Assembly (NCBI GenBank): GCA_024291935.2
Contig: CM044313.1
Span: forward strand, 87,977,001-88,041,000
From: Okapia johnstoni
Taxonomy: Eukaryota; Chordata; Mammalia; Artiodactyla; Giraffidae
Length of the DNA stretch: 64,000 nt
Reading direction: 5' to 3'
Part shown: piece after piece, positions 22,437 through 36,005 of the stretch
How positions within the stretch are numbered: the stretch's first letter is position 1
Layout: each line of letters begins with the position of its first letter
The notes under the pieces: model-generated
Told to the model about the DNA's origin: nothing
The model's input: the letters and a program-made list of their open reading frames with translations, nothing else
The model's database searches: none
Position numbers and translations under genes: made by a program

Positions 22437-23542
22437 TGACAATGACAATTTACCCCTGTGAACTTCCTTCCTCAAAATAAATAAACCCAGTCTACTCATG
22501 ATCATGAGATCAGACCAATCGCAACTGAGGGACATTCTACAAAATGCCTTACCAGTTTGTTTTAAAACTGTGACAGTCAATGGAAACTAGAAAAATCTGA
22601 GAAATTATGACAGAGCAGAGGAGTCTGAGACATGACAGTGAAATGTAGTGTCATATCCTGAATGGAATTCTGGAACACAAAAAGACATTGGGTTAGAAAG
22701 ACAATATAGTGCTTAGTCAGTAATAATAATGTATCGAGTCTTCTCTTCACTGCAGCAAAGGTACTGTACTATGTAAGATGTTAATAGTGGGAAATTACAT
22801 GATGTATAGAGTATACTGGAACACTCTGCAGGTACTTGGTTTATAATTTTTCTCTAAATTTAAAACAGTTCTGGAGTATCAAGTTTAAAAACTACTACTA
22901 AGGACTATCTCAGAACATCATTTTGAAACTGTTTGGTCCCAACCACTATGAGTGAAGTGATTAAAATTTGAATATACATAGATTTTATTAGGAAAAAATT
23001 ACCAATGCCATTTAATATGTTTTGTTTAAAATTGATTTAAAAAATCTCTAAGGAAAGTAATGCATTTGTGCAGTTAACAAATAGTTTAATTACTCATTTT
23101 TTGTAAGTATGTGCATGTCTTAAAAGAACAAGTGATACAACTATATTTCTAATGAAATAATGCTATGGAATTTGTACCTGAACACTACAGCACTACATAT
23201 TTACATACTTTTTATAATATATTACACATAATTTACATATAGTAGGAATGAGAGATGTATGAACTTTGACTAATACTGTGGTAACTATTCTTGTATTAAA
23301 TTCATTTTTTTTAACATGATTCCCTGAGGACCAAGTTGTTTCTCCAACTGTCTTCTGACAGACTCCCATCAGTGTTCTAAGGAATATTAGGTGTGTGTTC
23401 TTTTTTGTTGGCTGAAATGAATCAGTGAAAACACAGATTTGTATCACTTTTAATATTTTAATAGATGAATAAGGGTGTATCAAGTTAATAAATTTTCATA
23501 GAGAATACTATTAGAACCTATGTAGTCACCTCTATAAAATGT
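22437..23542. other. No recognised feature
   Basis: AT-rich. The 96-codon minus-strand frame at 23193-23483 has no motif. Confidence 0.5.
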
Positions 23543-23768
23543 GGGGGCTTCCCAGGTGGTGCTAACGGCAAAGAATCTGCCTGCCAATGCAGGAGACGTA
23601 AGAAATGAGAATTCGATCCCTGGGTTGTGAAGATCTCCTGGAGGTGGACATGGCAACCCATTCCAGTCATCTTGCCTGCAGGATCCCATGAACAGAGGAA
23701 CGTGGAGGGCTACAGTCCATAGAGTCCCAAAGCATCAGCCATGACTGAAGTGACTTTAGCATGCACAC
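23543..23768 (+). mobile_element. Bov-tA SINE, diverged
   Basis: Head gggggcttcccaggtggtgc, B-box-like attcgatccc, body, and tail gactgaagtgactttagc. Longer than usual because of small insertions in the head. No TSD was evident. Confidence 0.9.
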
Positions 23769-24319
23769 AGGCATAAAGTTTGGGGACCTATTTTTGTCTA
23801 TTGAAACCAACATGAATTTCTTATTACTTTGAACTCAATGATTAAACATAAGCAGAATGAGAATAATTCAGATCATACTTTTAATCAACCATCTTTAACA
23901 TGGATTATAATGTTTATAGTAAAAATATCATTGTCCTAAAAATGAACCCATTAGTAACAGTACAAAATATTTTCAGCTCATAAAGTCATTATTTTTATCT
24001 TTGGAACAATTAGTAACTTGTTTAATGTGATAAAGTGCTTCTTCAGTATCCATTATGAAATAACAATGTCTTTTGTGATAGACATCCAAAACATTAAACC
24101 TTGCATAGAGTATTGATGTTTAAAGAGATAGAATATAGCTATTGATTTGTATAAAAATAAAATCACTATTGTGCTATTTCACATAATGTCATGATAATGT
24201 GAATCAATAAATTAACATTCAGTTTTCAAATTAATTCTCCTTCACTCATTTTAATTGTGATTTTTTTAATCAAAGACCTTATTATATATATCCTGGAGTC
24301 TTAATACTGTTTTGTTTCA
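23769..24319. other. No recognised feature
   Basis: AT-rich. Confidence 0.5.
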
Positions 24320-24800
24320 TTAGAAAACTCAGCTAACTGGTTCAGAAGGAACATCACCCCAAGTTTTTAAGCTGCTGCATCTTGATAGCTGTAGTTTTGG
24401 ATTGTACTGGGGTGATGATATGTAAATGACTGGTTGTTTCAAAGTGTCTGCAAAGCATTTTAGATGCCACTTGTGAGGCCCATTTTTAGTAAAAGTTGAA
24501 GGTTAAATATGAGATTGAGCTGAATAATCTCAGTTGAGACTGAAATGCTGACAATAGCAGTACAGAACTATCCTTGGATTGACCGTGGCAACCTAGGCAG
24601 CCTGCAGGCCCATAATGATCTAAATGAGTAAGCAGTTAAAGAGATAGCATTGTGCTAGCAATTTGGCAATGAATTCTTCAGCAAAATCGTGAGGAGTGGA
24701 TCTCTTAAAGGAATCCTGAGATGCATATTATCTTTCCATATGTGTTAAACTGCTGGAGAGTTCATGCGTTTCTCTATAGATTACATGATGAAAGCTTTGC
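24320..24800. other. Unique-looking block, candidate non-coding element
   Basis: This half kilobase has lower AT content and no resemblance to any repeat I know, and no open frame. That makes it the best place in the left half for conserved non-coding sequence, but conservation cannot be judged from one sequence. Confidence 0.2.
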
Positions 24801-24824
24801 TAGATGGAAGGATAACTGTATACA

Positions 24825-24854
24825 TTTATATATATATATATATATATTTATATA
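24825..24854. repeat. (TA)n microsatellite
   Basis: Short TA-rich run interrupted by ttta. Confidence 0.9.
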
Positions 24855-26668
24855 GTGTTGTGTGCTGACTCTGTGTGTTTTATTATATATAATGCCCTCA
24901 GATATGTAATTTCTTATATAGTAAGGCACATCTTCTAAAGAGTTGGTAAAGAACTAAATAAAATAAGATGATATGCAAACTATATATGATAACAAGGTAA
25001 AAAATATCACCCAAAAAAGAATTATCATAGTAGAAATGTGAAAACTAGGTATCAAATTATGAACAGTATGTAGAACTGGCCAGTAAGTTACTTCCATATA
25101 TTTGCATGTGGGAGAGAGAGAGGTAAACTGACAGATACAAATTTGTATTTACTTAACTTAAGATGTCACAAGCCAACTGTATGAGGTAAATCAACTGTAG
25201 GAACAAATATAGAAACAGAAACCCTTCCTGGGTCACTAGTTTTTTTTTCTTTTTTTATCTCGGGATCAGGGAACTTGAGGATGGCACAATATGATGTTTC
25301 ACAAATCATTTCCAACATGGCACAAGAGATATATTTCAGAATGCCTTGGAACAAAGTGTATGTTATACGTTAGCAAAAAAAAAAAAAGATATTTAGTTAT
25401 GCTTTGTCTATTTATGGTGAATCCCTACCACAATATATATAAGCCTGCAGCCGTATTTTCTAGAGAAGAAGAAATATGTGACATCAGTTGAAGAAATCAA
25501 CTGTTGCAAAAGCAGAATTGGTTAAAAAGAAAACAAAACAGAAGATGTGAAAGAGTTTAAAATCTTTGGGCCCAGGGGAAATGAATGGAAACAGAAGGAG
25601 GACTGGACTCCCTGTAACAATAATGAGATTTTGCTCAGAGAGGAAAAGTGTGATTGAATTATTGGCATTTCCCAATGGAGTTATGATTTAGAAAAAAAAA
25701 AAATTGATTCTTTGTACCCATAGCTAAGTGCGTGGATAGGTTTCCTATATCTAACCACATTTTCCCCAAAAACTATAGTTACTTTAGAAGCAATTCACTT
25801 TCTTGAACATAAGCTACATTTCTTTGCTGTCTGTTCACAGGATTGAAGTGTGTGGATATTCAATCCCCTCTTTGGGGCTTATACTCTCTGTGTTCTCCTT
25901 TCATGTTGAAATTTCCCCTTAACTGGTACAGGACAAGTCTCTGGTCTTCTTTTGCAAGGCATTGCTCCTACTTCCTAATAGTCAGGTTTCTATGTCAAAC
26001 CTTTCTTCTAGACTCTTTATGACAATACATGCTGTTCCAGTCTCCCTTATATCTAACATCCTGTACCTCCTGTGTTATTAAGGTTTGTTTATTTATGACC
26101 CCAGAACACATCTATGATCATCATGTTTCCCATACACTCACACACACACAAAGAAGTATCATATCCTGACACTTGATAAAATGAACATAAATGCTATGTT
26201 AATCCCAAAATGTTAATTTAATGTCTAATTTCTAGACAGTATTTTCAGTTTATTAATAAAATTAATTTACTCTTTTGTTTTCTGAAATTGAAAGCTTTCT
26301 TAGAGCATGGCAAGGGAAAGTAGCATGCAGTCTTTCCTACCAAATAGTTAGCTATTTAGCATGTTTATCAGTAACTATGAGATAACAATCAAAACTTTAA
26401 CAAGCTTTTGCTGACGGCAACTTTCAAACTTCTTTGCTTCTGATGTGACACATTAATATGTAGCAATATACTCATAAAATGAGAGGATTAAATGAGCTGT
26501 CTTAAGTTGAAAAAGACATAATTATGTGTCACAATGGAAATATGTAGTCTTTAGCGTTTTCCATATTAAAACAATAGAGTTTATATTTCCATTCAAGATG
26601 GTTTTTTGAGAATCTATGAAAATGAAGACTTGTGTCTAGACTTTATCAGAGACTTTATTTGAATGTTT
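24855..26668. other. No recognised gene
   Basis: Mixed AT-rich and T/C-rich DNA. Contains an A13 run at about 25376, an A12 run at about 25693 and a short (CA)n at 26138-26152. Small frames at 25166-25675 are motif-free. Confidence 0.5.
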
Positions 26669-26678
26669 GAATGATGAG

Positions 26679-26948
26679 CTGCTGCTGCTGCTAAGTCGCT
26701 TCAGTCGTGTCTGACTCTGTGCAACCCCATAGACGGCAGCCCACCAGGCTCCCCCGTCCCTGGGATTCTCCAGGCAAGAAGAGTGAGTTGCCATTGCCTT
26801 CTCCAATGCATGAAAGTGAAAAGTGAAAGTGAAGTTGCTCAGTCGTGTCTGACTCTTGGCGACCCCGTGGACTTCAGCCTACCAGGCTCCTCTGTCCATG
26901 GGATTTTTCAGGCAAGAATACTGGAGTGGGTTGCCATTGCTTTCTCCG
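26679..26948 (-). mobile_element. BOV-A2 dimeric SINE with TSD
   Basis: (GCT)4 followed by aagtcgcttcagtcg, two monomers, and an end at ttgctttctccg. The flanking 10-bp repeats gaatgatgag (26669-26678) and gaatggtgag (26949-26958) differ at one base. Confidence 0.94.
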
Positions 26949-26958
26949 GAATGGTGAG

Positions 26959-27666
26959 AAGTTCCTATCTAAAATAAATGTGTGATTTAACTGAAAAATA
27001 AGAGGCACACAGGTGGTCTGTGCATCACACATAACATGATGTCCCACTAGGGACACAAACTGCTCTATCAGTTTAAAATCAAGATGTGACTATGGATGAT
27101 TCACGTTGATGATTGGCAGAAACCAACACAGTTCTGTAGAGCAATTATCATGAAATAAATTAGAAATAAATAAATAAAAGCAAGATATGAGACTGCTTTA
27201 AAACTATAAAATGTGAAAGTTGTGATTTAGTTGAAATTGTAGGTAATATATTGATGGGAAGAAAAAACATGAGATAAGAATAGGCAAGGGAGAGAGTAAA
27301 AATAGCAGAATGTAGAGATTAGAAAGTAGAAGCATATTTCCAAATGGTTTTATGTCCATACATATGTTAAAGGTTTAGGAATTTAAGAGGAAGGGTAGTT
27401 TTGATTTCAGATAGTAGGAGGGAGTGTCAACTTACAATCCATTTGTAAGGCTTGAAAAATATCTTGTATAATTACAGAGATGAATATAATATGATCAGAG
27501 ATATTCATTTGGAAAGTATAATGACTACTGTTTACCCAGAGGTGGAGCACATAATGAAAACTACAACAATGCAAGGAAGAAAGATCATTGTAAGAAGCAA
27601 AACTAGCAGCGTCAGATTGTGTGGAGATTTGACCGAAAAGAATGCAAAGTAGATTATCTTTCCCCT
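26959..27666. other. No recognised feature
   Basis: A-rich; an aaataaataaataaaag run lies near 27166. Confidence 0.5.
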
Positions 27667-27893
27667 GTGCTCTGCTAAATTGCTTCCACTTCTGTCCTGT
27701 GCAACTCTTTGTGACGTGCTGGACTGTACCCCACCAGTCTCCTCTGTCCATGGATTCTCTAGGCAAGAAGATTGGAGTGGGTTGCCATGCCTTTCTCCAG
27801 GGGATCTTCCTGACCCAGAGATCAAACTGGCATCTCTTACGTCTCCTACAATGGCAGGTGGGTTCTTTACCACTATCTCCACATGGCAAGCCC
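27667..27893 (-). mobile_element. Bov-tA SINE
   Basis: Reversed, near full-length copy with its diverged head at the right (ttctttaccactatctccac). A frame of 160 codons on the minus strand (27407-27889) runs through it and is an artefact. Confidence 0.88.
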
Positions 27894-28325
27894 TGTATTC
27901 CCCTACTTAATTTAAACTTTTAAGTGAAACAGTTATGTACATTTTAACACATATAAGGGTACATGTTTGGATCACTTTTGCACACATTGCTTTTAGTTGA
28001 CTGACTATCCCATTAAATTATTTTTAATGGTTTATTTGTCAAAAAGTGATTACACTTTCTAATTTGATTATGGAAAACAGATATTGCTGCTATATTGTGG
28101 TGTATCTGATGCTAAGAATGTATATACTGAGCAAGAGAATAGCAGCTCCTGACAAAAGAGCTCTTCTAAACACTGACATCTAGGACTTGGTACTGTAGGG
28201 AGCCAGCCTGGCATTCATGGTCACATGTGGTGTTCTCAAAAATAATCTCACAAGACACCAACATCAGACAAGATCACTCTGGGGTCATTATGAAGGGAGG
28301 TGGAAAACAAGACTGATTCGTAATC
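27894..28325. other. No recognised feature
   Basis: AT-rich to 28130, then a slightly GC-richer 200 bp without a recognisable motif. Confidence 0.45.
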
Positions 28326-30400
28326 TAGACTCAGTTAGTTCAGTCACTCAGTTGTGTCTCACTCTTTGCAATCCCATGGACTGCAACATGCCAGTCTTCC
28401 CTGTCCATCACCAACTCAAGGAGCATACTCAAACCCATGTCTTTTGAGTCAGTGATGACATCCAACCATCTCATCCTCTGCTGTCCTCTTCTCTTCTTGC
28501 CTTCAATTTTTCCCAGCGTCAAGGTCTTTTCTAATGAGTCAGTTCTTTGCACCAGGCTGTCAAAGTATTGGAGCTTCATCTTCAGCATCAGTCCTTCCAA
28601 TGAATATTCAGGATTGATTTGCTTTAGGATTGACTGGTTTGATCTCTTTGCAGTCCTAGGGACTCTAAAGAGTCTTCTTCAACACCACAGCTCAAAAGCA
28701 TCAATTATTCACCACTCAGCTTTCTTTATGGTCCAGTTCTCACATCCATACATAACTACTGGAAAAACCATAGCTTTGATTAGACAGATCTTTGTCGGCA
28801 AAGCAATGTCTCTGCTTTTTTATATGCTGTCTAGGTTTGTCATAGATTTTCCTCCAAGAAGCAAGTGTCTTTTAATTTCATGGCTGCAGTCACTATTTGC
28901 AGTGATTTTGAAGCCCCCCAAAATAAAGTCTGTAACTGTTTCCATTGTTTCTCCATCTATTTGCCATGTAGTGATTAGACTGGATGTTGTGATCTTAGTT
29001 TTTTGAATGTTGAGTTTTAAGCCAACTTTTTCACTCTCCTCTTTTTCTTTCATCAGGAGGCTGTTTAGTTCCTCTTTGCTTTCTGGCATAATGGTGGTGT
29101 CACCTGTATAACTGAAGTTATTTATATTTCTCCTGGAAATCTTGATTCCAGCGTGTGGTTCATCCAGCTCACCATTTCACATGATGTACTCTGCATATAA
29201 GTAAAATAAACAGGGTGACAATATACACCTTTGACTTACTGCTTTTCCAAGTTGGAACCAGTATGTTCCATGTCTGGTTCTAATGGTTGCTTCTTGACCT
29301 GCATACAGATTTCTCAGGGGGTAGATAAGGTGGTCTGGTAGTGCCATGTCTTTGAGAATATTTCATAGTTTGTTGTGATCCACACAGTCAAAGGCCTTGG
29401 CATAGTCAATAAAGCAGAAGTGGATGTTTTTCTGGAACTCTCTTGCTTTTCTCTTCTCCTTCCCTTTCTTTGGGATTGGAATAAAAACTGAGCTTTTCCA
29501 GTCCTGTGGCCACTGCTGATTTTCTAAATTTGCTGGAATATTGAGTGCAGCACTTTCACAGCATCATCTTTCAGGATTTGAAATAGCTCAACTGGAATTC
29601 CATCACCTCCACTAGCTTTGTTCATAGTGATGCTTCCTAAGGCCCACTTGACTTCACATTCCAGGATGTCTGGCTCTAGGTGAGTGTGCGTGATCACACC
29701 ATGATTATCTAGGTCATGAAGATCTTTTTTCTACAGTTCTTCTGTGTATTCTTGCTACCTTTTCTTAATATCTTCTGCTTCTGTTAGGTCCATACCATTT
29801 CTGTCCTTTATTGAACCCATCTTTGCATGAAATGTTCCCTTGGTGTCTTAGTTTTCTTGAAGTGATCTCTAGTCTTTTTCTATTGTCTTCCTCTATTTCT
29901 TTGCATTGATGGCTGAGGAAGGCTTTCTTATCTCTCCTTGCTATTCTTTGGAACTCTGCATTCAAATAGGTATATCTTTCCTTTTCTCCTTTGCTTTTCA
30001 CTTCTCTTCTTTTCACAGCTATTTGTAAGGCTTCCTCAGACAGCCATTTTGCATTTCTTTTTCTTGGGGATGGTCTTGATTCCTGTCTCCTGTACAGTGT
30101 CACGGACCTCTGTCCATAGTTTATCAAACGCTCTGTCTATCAGATCTAGTCCCTTAAATCTATTTCTCACTTTCACTGTATAGTCATAAGGGATTTGATT
30201 TAGGTCATACTTGAATGGTCTAGTGGTTTTCCCTAATTTCTGCTATTTAAGTCTGAATTTGGCAATAAGGAGTTCATGATCTGAGCCACAGTCAGCTCCT
30301 GATCTTGTTTTTGCTGACTGTATAGAGCTTCTCCATCTTTGGCTGCAAAGAATATAATCAATCTGATTTCCGTGTTGACCATCTGGTGATGCCCACATGT
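28326..30400 (-). mobile_element. BovB LINE, from 3' end into endonuclease
   Basis: Left edge is the BovB 3' end. Moving right, the reverse complement passes the C-terminal domain (frame 28340-28600), the post-RT section (28820-29089), the RT core, the linker (29765-30127) and the endonuclease end. The SDH block of the endonuclease is recognisable in the minus-strand frame 30243-30437 (GSDHELLIAKFRLK). It stops abruptly near 30400. Stops and indels are frequent. A deletion around 29440-29480 removes part of the RT motif region upstream of FQKNIHF. Confidence 0.92.
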
Positions 30401-31350
30401 TCACAGCAATGCTTCCTAAGGCCACTTGACTTTGCATTCCAGGATGTCTGGCTCTAAGTTAGCAATCACACCATTGTGGTTATCTGGGTCATGAAGATCT
30501 TTTTTGTATAGTTGTTCCATGTATACTTCTTGCCACCTCTTCTGCTTCTGTTAGGTTCGTACCGTTTCTGTCCTTTATTGTGCTCATCTTTGCAGGGAAT
30601 GTTCCCTTGATATCTCTAATTTTCTTGAAGACGTCTCTAGTCTTTCCTATTCTACTGTTTTCCTATATTTCTTTTCATTGATCCCTGAGGAAGACTTTCT
30701 TATCTCTCCTTGCTTTTCTTTGGAGTTCTGCATTCTAATGGGTATATATTTCCTTTTCTCCTTTGCCTTTAGCTTCCTTTCTTTTCTCAGCTATTTGTAC
30801 GGCCTCCTCAGACAATCATTTTGCCTTTTTGCATTTATTTTTCTTGAGGATGGTCTTGATCCCTGCATTCTGTATGTAGAATGTCACAAATCTCTGTCCG
30901 TCGTTCTTCAGGCACTCTATCAAATCTAATCCCTTGAATCTATTGTTGCTTTGACTGTATAAGCATAAAGGACTTGATTTAGGTTAAACTTGAATGGTCT
31001 GATGGTTTTCCCTACTTTCTTCAATTTTAGTCTGAATTTTGTAATAAGGAGTTCATGATCTGAGCCACAGTCAGCTCCCAGACTTGTTTTTGCTGACTGA
31101 ATAGAACTTCTCTATCTTCAGCTGCAAAACATATAATCAATCTAATTTTGGTATTGACCATCTGGTGATGTCCATGTGTAGAGTTGTCTCTTGTGTTGTT
31201 GGAAGAGGGTGTTTGCTATAACCCATGTGTTCTCTTGGCAAAACTCTTGTAACCTTTGACCTACTTCATTTTGTACTCTAAGGCCAAACTTGCCTATTAT
31301 TCCAAGTATCTCTTTACTTCATACTTTTGCATTCCTGTCCCCTGGTAATC
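30401..31350 (-). mobile_element. Second BovB segment repeating the linker-endonuclease region
   Basis: From 30405 the sequence jumps back to the block already seen at 29627 (gcttcctaaggcc...). It again runs through the linker and the endonuclease end (SDH region near 31050) and this time continues further, to about 31345, into the GDxN block of the endonuclease (ggacaggaatgcaaaag in reverse). About 770 bp are therefore present twice in the same orientation. The two copies differ by many independent substitutions. Confidence 0.9.
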
Positions 31351-32306
31351 TTGACTAAGTGCAGACAAATCCAGGTCACTGTTGAAAACTTCAGAAACAT
31401 CAAACATCCCCCTCTCCCAAAGAGAATGATTGCTGCTCCTTTATCAAGTCCAGTTTTAGCTTATCTTTATTTCATAATGTTCTGTTTTTAGAAATCCTAT
31501 AACGTTTTCTTTGTGGACTTACAGGTAAACTGGTTGTGTCTCAATGTAGAATGAGGGAAACTTGAGGCCATATATTATACTCTTATATGTGTTTTTGGAA
31601 TAAAATTTAAGGAGAGAGTCTCCGATTTCATGTTCTGGCCTGAATCACCGTGTATCCCCAAACTCAGATAAATTCCAGATTCTTAGTGAAACTCTAAATA
31701 CCTCAACCATAAAAAAAGGAATAAGCTTGGTCAAACAACTATAGACATAGATGAGTAGGTGATATGATAGGATAAAGACAAGAACCCTGAAAATTTCATA
31801 TGAAAGAGTGAGAAAAATTAGTGCACAGAAGTTTGTTTCATGAATTGTTTATTATTCATTTTCTTGCAAGATGTGAAGAATTTTACATTGGTCATGGAAT
31901 AGGATGTAGGGGCTGTGAGACTGGGTTCCTTGGAGTCAATTTAAAATTAATAAGATGGGTGGGAAAAACAGTTGGGGACTGAAGTCTTGAAAGAATAATA
32001 GCAGGAAATGTTTACTCCTTTAGGATCTTCTCTAGAAAATAATTTTCAGAGGCTGCACAGCCTACCTGTTTTTATTACTATCAGTGTCTCTTCTTGGCTG
32101 TTCTCAAGCAGTGCCCAAATGTTATGCCTCAGGTTTCTCTTGGCTCCTTTTTTTTTTTTTTTTTAATCATTTGATAGTAATCTTCTAGGGTCAAAGTAGG
32201 TAATGCAAATGAACATAGCCATCAAACTATCCCTGAATCTATTTCTTGTTGGGGACCAGAGCAGTCAGTCCTTCTTTGAGATCAGTTCCTTCATGTAGGA
32301 ACATAA
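31351..32306. other. No recognised gene
   Basis: Contains a T18 run at about 32147-32165. Otherwise no named feature. Confidence 0.5.
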
Positions 32307-32378
32307 TGGCATGCGGCAGTCTGTGGGGTTGCAAAGAGTAAGACATGACTGAGTGACTGAACAACAGCAACAACAACA
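32307..32378 (+). mobile_element. Bov-tA 3' end, 5'-truncated
   Basis: Only the last 70 bp of the SINE: ctgtggggttgcaaagagta, tgactgagtgactgaac and a (CAA)n tail. Imperfect flanking repeats aggaacataa (32298-32306 region) and aggacataa (32379-32387) support a truncated insertion. Confidence 0.85.
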
Positions 32379-32387
32379 AGGACATAA

Positions 32388-35300
32388 CCACCTCTATTGC
32401 TTCAGCTCTCTCTCATGTGTTTTCCCTATTAGTTCTGATCCCAGGCATCTATGTTATGGAATCTATGGTAAGTAACAGAAGCCAGCTAATGATACTTCCT
32501 TTTCTGGGAGGGCAACTTGATCAAGTTGAGATTTTGAATATTTATTGACCCCATAATCTCTCTGTTTCTAAGTTTTTGATTTTTTTCTCAGTAAAGATTT
32601 GAAAATTACAGAACCTTCAGAAAGAGTGATCTTTATTGATTCCCAAGTTTTTGGAAGTTTGGTGCATTAAGCTATTTTTCTTTTCTTATATTGTTGAAAG
32701 AAAATATATAGATTTATTTAACTTCAGTTCAGAAGAGCTAAAGAATAATCTGGACGTTCCATAGCAAATTAACCCCAGTTGTTCATAGGAACTTTATTTC
32801 TTGGTTACTTCTTATATTCTTTTATTAATCACCTACCTACTCAAAAAACTCCTATTTCTTTTCAGTTTGATTATGTTATTCAGCCCTCTATAGTATACAC
32901 ATATTCACATACTCTCAGCCTTTCTCTGACACATGCAAACATATACATACAACCACTCAAGTAAACATAAAGGAAACCTCTCAGCAGTCTGCTCAATACT
33001 AGAAATGAGTATTAAAGTCAGATTGTGTTCTGCATGCATGCTCATTCATGGCTGGCACTTTGCAACTCCACAGACTTTGCTTGGCAAAATATATGTAATT
33101 ATATATGATGTTTATAATAATTGCAAAAAAAGTTAAACCATACCATGATTAAATTTACTCACATTTTACATGTCATCCCTTTAAGAAAGTAAATTGATTT
33201 TACTTTTTAATCATATACACAGTATACAAGCAACTCAGTTTTTTCTAATATTAGCACACTGGATGTCAGGAACATAATTTCTATTTTACTCTTATAAGAC
33301 TACATACTTTGATTACTCAAAGGTGATTTATAAAGCAAAATATGTTATTTACCTCTTGAACACATAGTTACAGGAACATGACTCATTTCTAAATTCAAAT
33401 TTGCTATTATTCTCCCTTTCCCAATGGCTTCCTATTTGTTTCTCAGCAGTGTGAGTTGTTGACTTTAATTTAAAAACCGGTATTTGGGGCCTAGTTTTCT
33501 TTTTTTCCTACAAGACCAAAAGCCCCTGAAAACTTTCATAAACAATCAATCACCTTTAAAATGGGAATTGAAATGTCAGTATTTGATTTTCATGAAGTAT
33601 AATTAATGGCAATAGGTTGGAATGAATCATAGAAACACCAGTAATGTCATTTTAATATTTTTAAAACAAGTCTATTCTCTACATATAATTCTGTCATATA
33701 TTTTACAGCTATATAAATAGTCTATCAAGTTATTTTAAGAAATGAGAATGAAATTAAAGGAAATGAAAGTTTAAAATTTTTGTTAATTAGAAAAATAAAA
33801 TAGTAAAAAATAAGAGTAATGAATTCTAATGAGTGAATCATTTTCTACAACAAAGAAAAACAACACTCAAGTAGTAAAAGGATAAAAAGAAATTAAAGAA
33901 TTGTAAGAATATGAATAATGCACTTTGTTTAAACAATTCCATAGTTTAACTGAATAGGATTAATTGCATAAATTTCATAACAGAATAAAAATTCTCCAGA
34001 TTTTAATGTTAAGTCCCCAAAATTTTAATATTGCATATTATTTTTCATTCTAGAAGAGAAAATGACCTGGTCTGAGGAATAGTGGCTCACAGCTTGGATG
34101 TTTTGTAAACTTGCCTGTGAAGTATTAATACCATTTCTTTCATTCTGACAATTAAAATAATTCTCCTGGAATACAACAAGCACAAAATATGTGGAAATCT
34201 TATAGTTAAGTGGGATCAAATCAGACATCAAAAGTTCCCCAGACCATAAAATCTATGGAGACAGAAAGGAAGTGATTTAACTTTCAAGGTGTTATATTAC
34301 AAATTTAACCATTCATGTTTGGCATTAAAACAAATTTTGAATAAGTCCTGTTACAGCACTTTTCCTAGGGACAGTCTTCTATTGGTTGTAATAAAAGTGA
34401 CAGTCTTTTACTGGTAGTTTGGTTATTATATTAGTTATTGTATATTCTTTATTAGATCATATACTTAATGGGAGTCTTCTCAGCTTTGTTTCATTTCATT
34501 AATTGTAAGGGAATATTTTTCAAATGTCCTAAATCAAGGTTAAAGTCACAATCATTCTGCTTCTATAAAGATTACCAAAAGAGGCATTTCCTATTGGATC
34601 TGTTTGGAATTATTTTGTTGAAAAATAATTGTATAAGTTCCAGATAAAGAGACATTTTACTCTTCAAATTGCAAGAGCAATAACAGATAGCAATATTCTA
34701 AATTATTCTTCTATACATATTTCCTACTTGACAATCCTATTCCCATTAAATTAACTAATCACCTTCCTGGGGTGAGAATTTCATGCTTCAAATATGGGTT
34801 GATTAAAGATTAGTATTCCTGGTAGTTGGTCACCTGCTTCATCATTAGAGTTCAAGAGCTGTGGCTGCTCAGATGAATGAACATTGCAGAAAGTTCTGAA
34901 TATTTTAAATGCATGGTTTGTTTCCCTGCTCTCCATGTGTCTGAAATGGCTCAGTATGCTTACATAGCACCCCCCATGTGCTATACTCATATACTATTAC
35001 TGACTACACTTAGAATCAAAAGCATTTTAACTGAATTTTAATTTAAAGTTAGACTTTATAGTAGAGGCTTATTTTACTTTTATTTTCACAAGTAAATGTA
35101 TTTTTGAAAATGTGTTTACTAGTTAGATAACCAAAATGTAACACTCGCATGTAAAAGGAAATCATTTTTCTGGAAATTGACTTGAGAAGTCATCTACTTC
35201 CCCTCTTTTCCCATTAAAAATACATACTTAAATCATCTCAGAAATCCATGTTTTAAAACTTTCAGGAAAGGAAATGTCATCTATATTTTGTTTTAACCAT

Positions 35301-35950
35301 TGTAGTCCTTCATATAATTATCTTAATGCTTTAATAAATAAATATTAAAATATTTTTTAAAAACAGATTTGTCAGGAGCTGTATTAATATTTGTTTCTCA
35401 ACATACAAATATCCAAATTGGGCTAAAAATGTCTAAATAACAGATGGAAGTTCTGGTATCTGCCTTCTAATCTTCTTGTTAAGAAGAGAATTTAGGAAAC
35501 CAAATGAACTCTTAAAGCACCAGAGTGCCAGGATAGACCCTGAGGTGTGATAATGAATCACCTAGTTCCTGGGGAAGCTATGCATATTTGTCTGCCTACT
35601 TAAGTTACTATGTTACTTACAATGAAGACACTTTTCTCTAAAACCACTCCATTTTTCTAATTATTTTAAAGTAGTAGTTGTTCTATAATTGTATAGTAGT
35701 TATTTAAAACTCAGTAAAACTAAAGAAAACATCAATAGTAAATTCTGAGATAGAATTAGAATTTGATGAGTCCCCACTGCGGTAAAAATTAAAGCATATA
35801 ATCTGCAGGACTTAAAGCTCATTTTGAAGCATCTGCTCAAATAGTTGATGTTAAAAAAATAGAAAAATCGTCAAAAATAGATTTTTGATATCCTGTAAAA
35901 GCCTGAAAGTTATTTACTCTAAACTACATTTTTATTATTAGTTGTGTCTG
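32388..35950. other. Long AT-rich stretch without recognised features
   Basis: About 3.5 kb with no coding signal, no nameable repeat and no promoter-like sequence. Small frames (for example 34025-34231 and 34781-34990, minus strand) lack motifs. Confidence 0.5.
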
Positions 35951-35953
35951 AGA

Positions 35954-36005
35954 TTGGAAATAAAATTAATCTCCAAAATTTGGAAATAAAAATAATCTCC
36001 AAAGT
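35954..36005. repeat. 26-bp tandem duplication
   Basis: Two adjacent 26-bp units, each beginning ttggaaataaaa and containing aatctccaaa, differing at two positions (35954-35979 and 35980-36005). Confidence 0.95.

Noticed and set aside
27407..27889. 160-codon minus-strand frame as a protein
   Set aside because: Its N-terminal half is Bov-tA and the rest has no motif or context.
30678..30929. Plus-strand hydrophobic frame as a membrane protein
   Set aside because: It is the antisense of the BovB linker region; T/C-rich antisense gives L/F/S-rich peptides.
32147..32165. Poly-T as the tail of a reversed retrocopy
   Set aside because: No transcript-like sequence, polyadenylation signal or TSD adjoins it.
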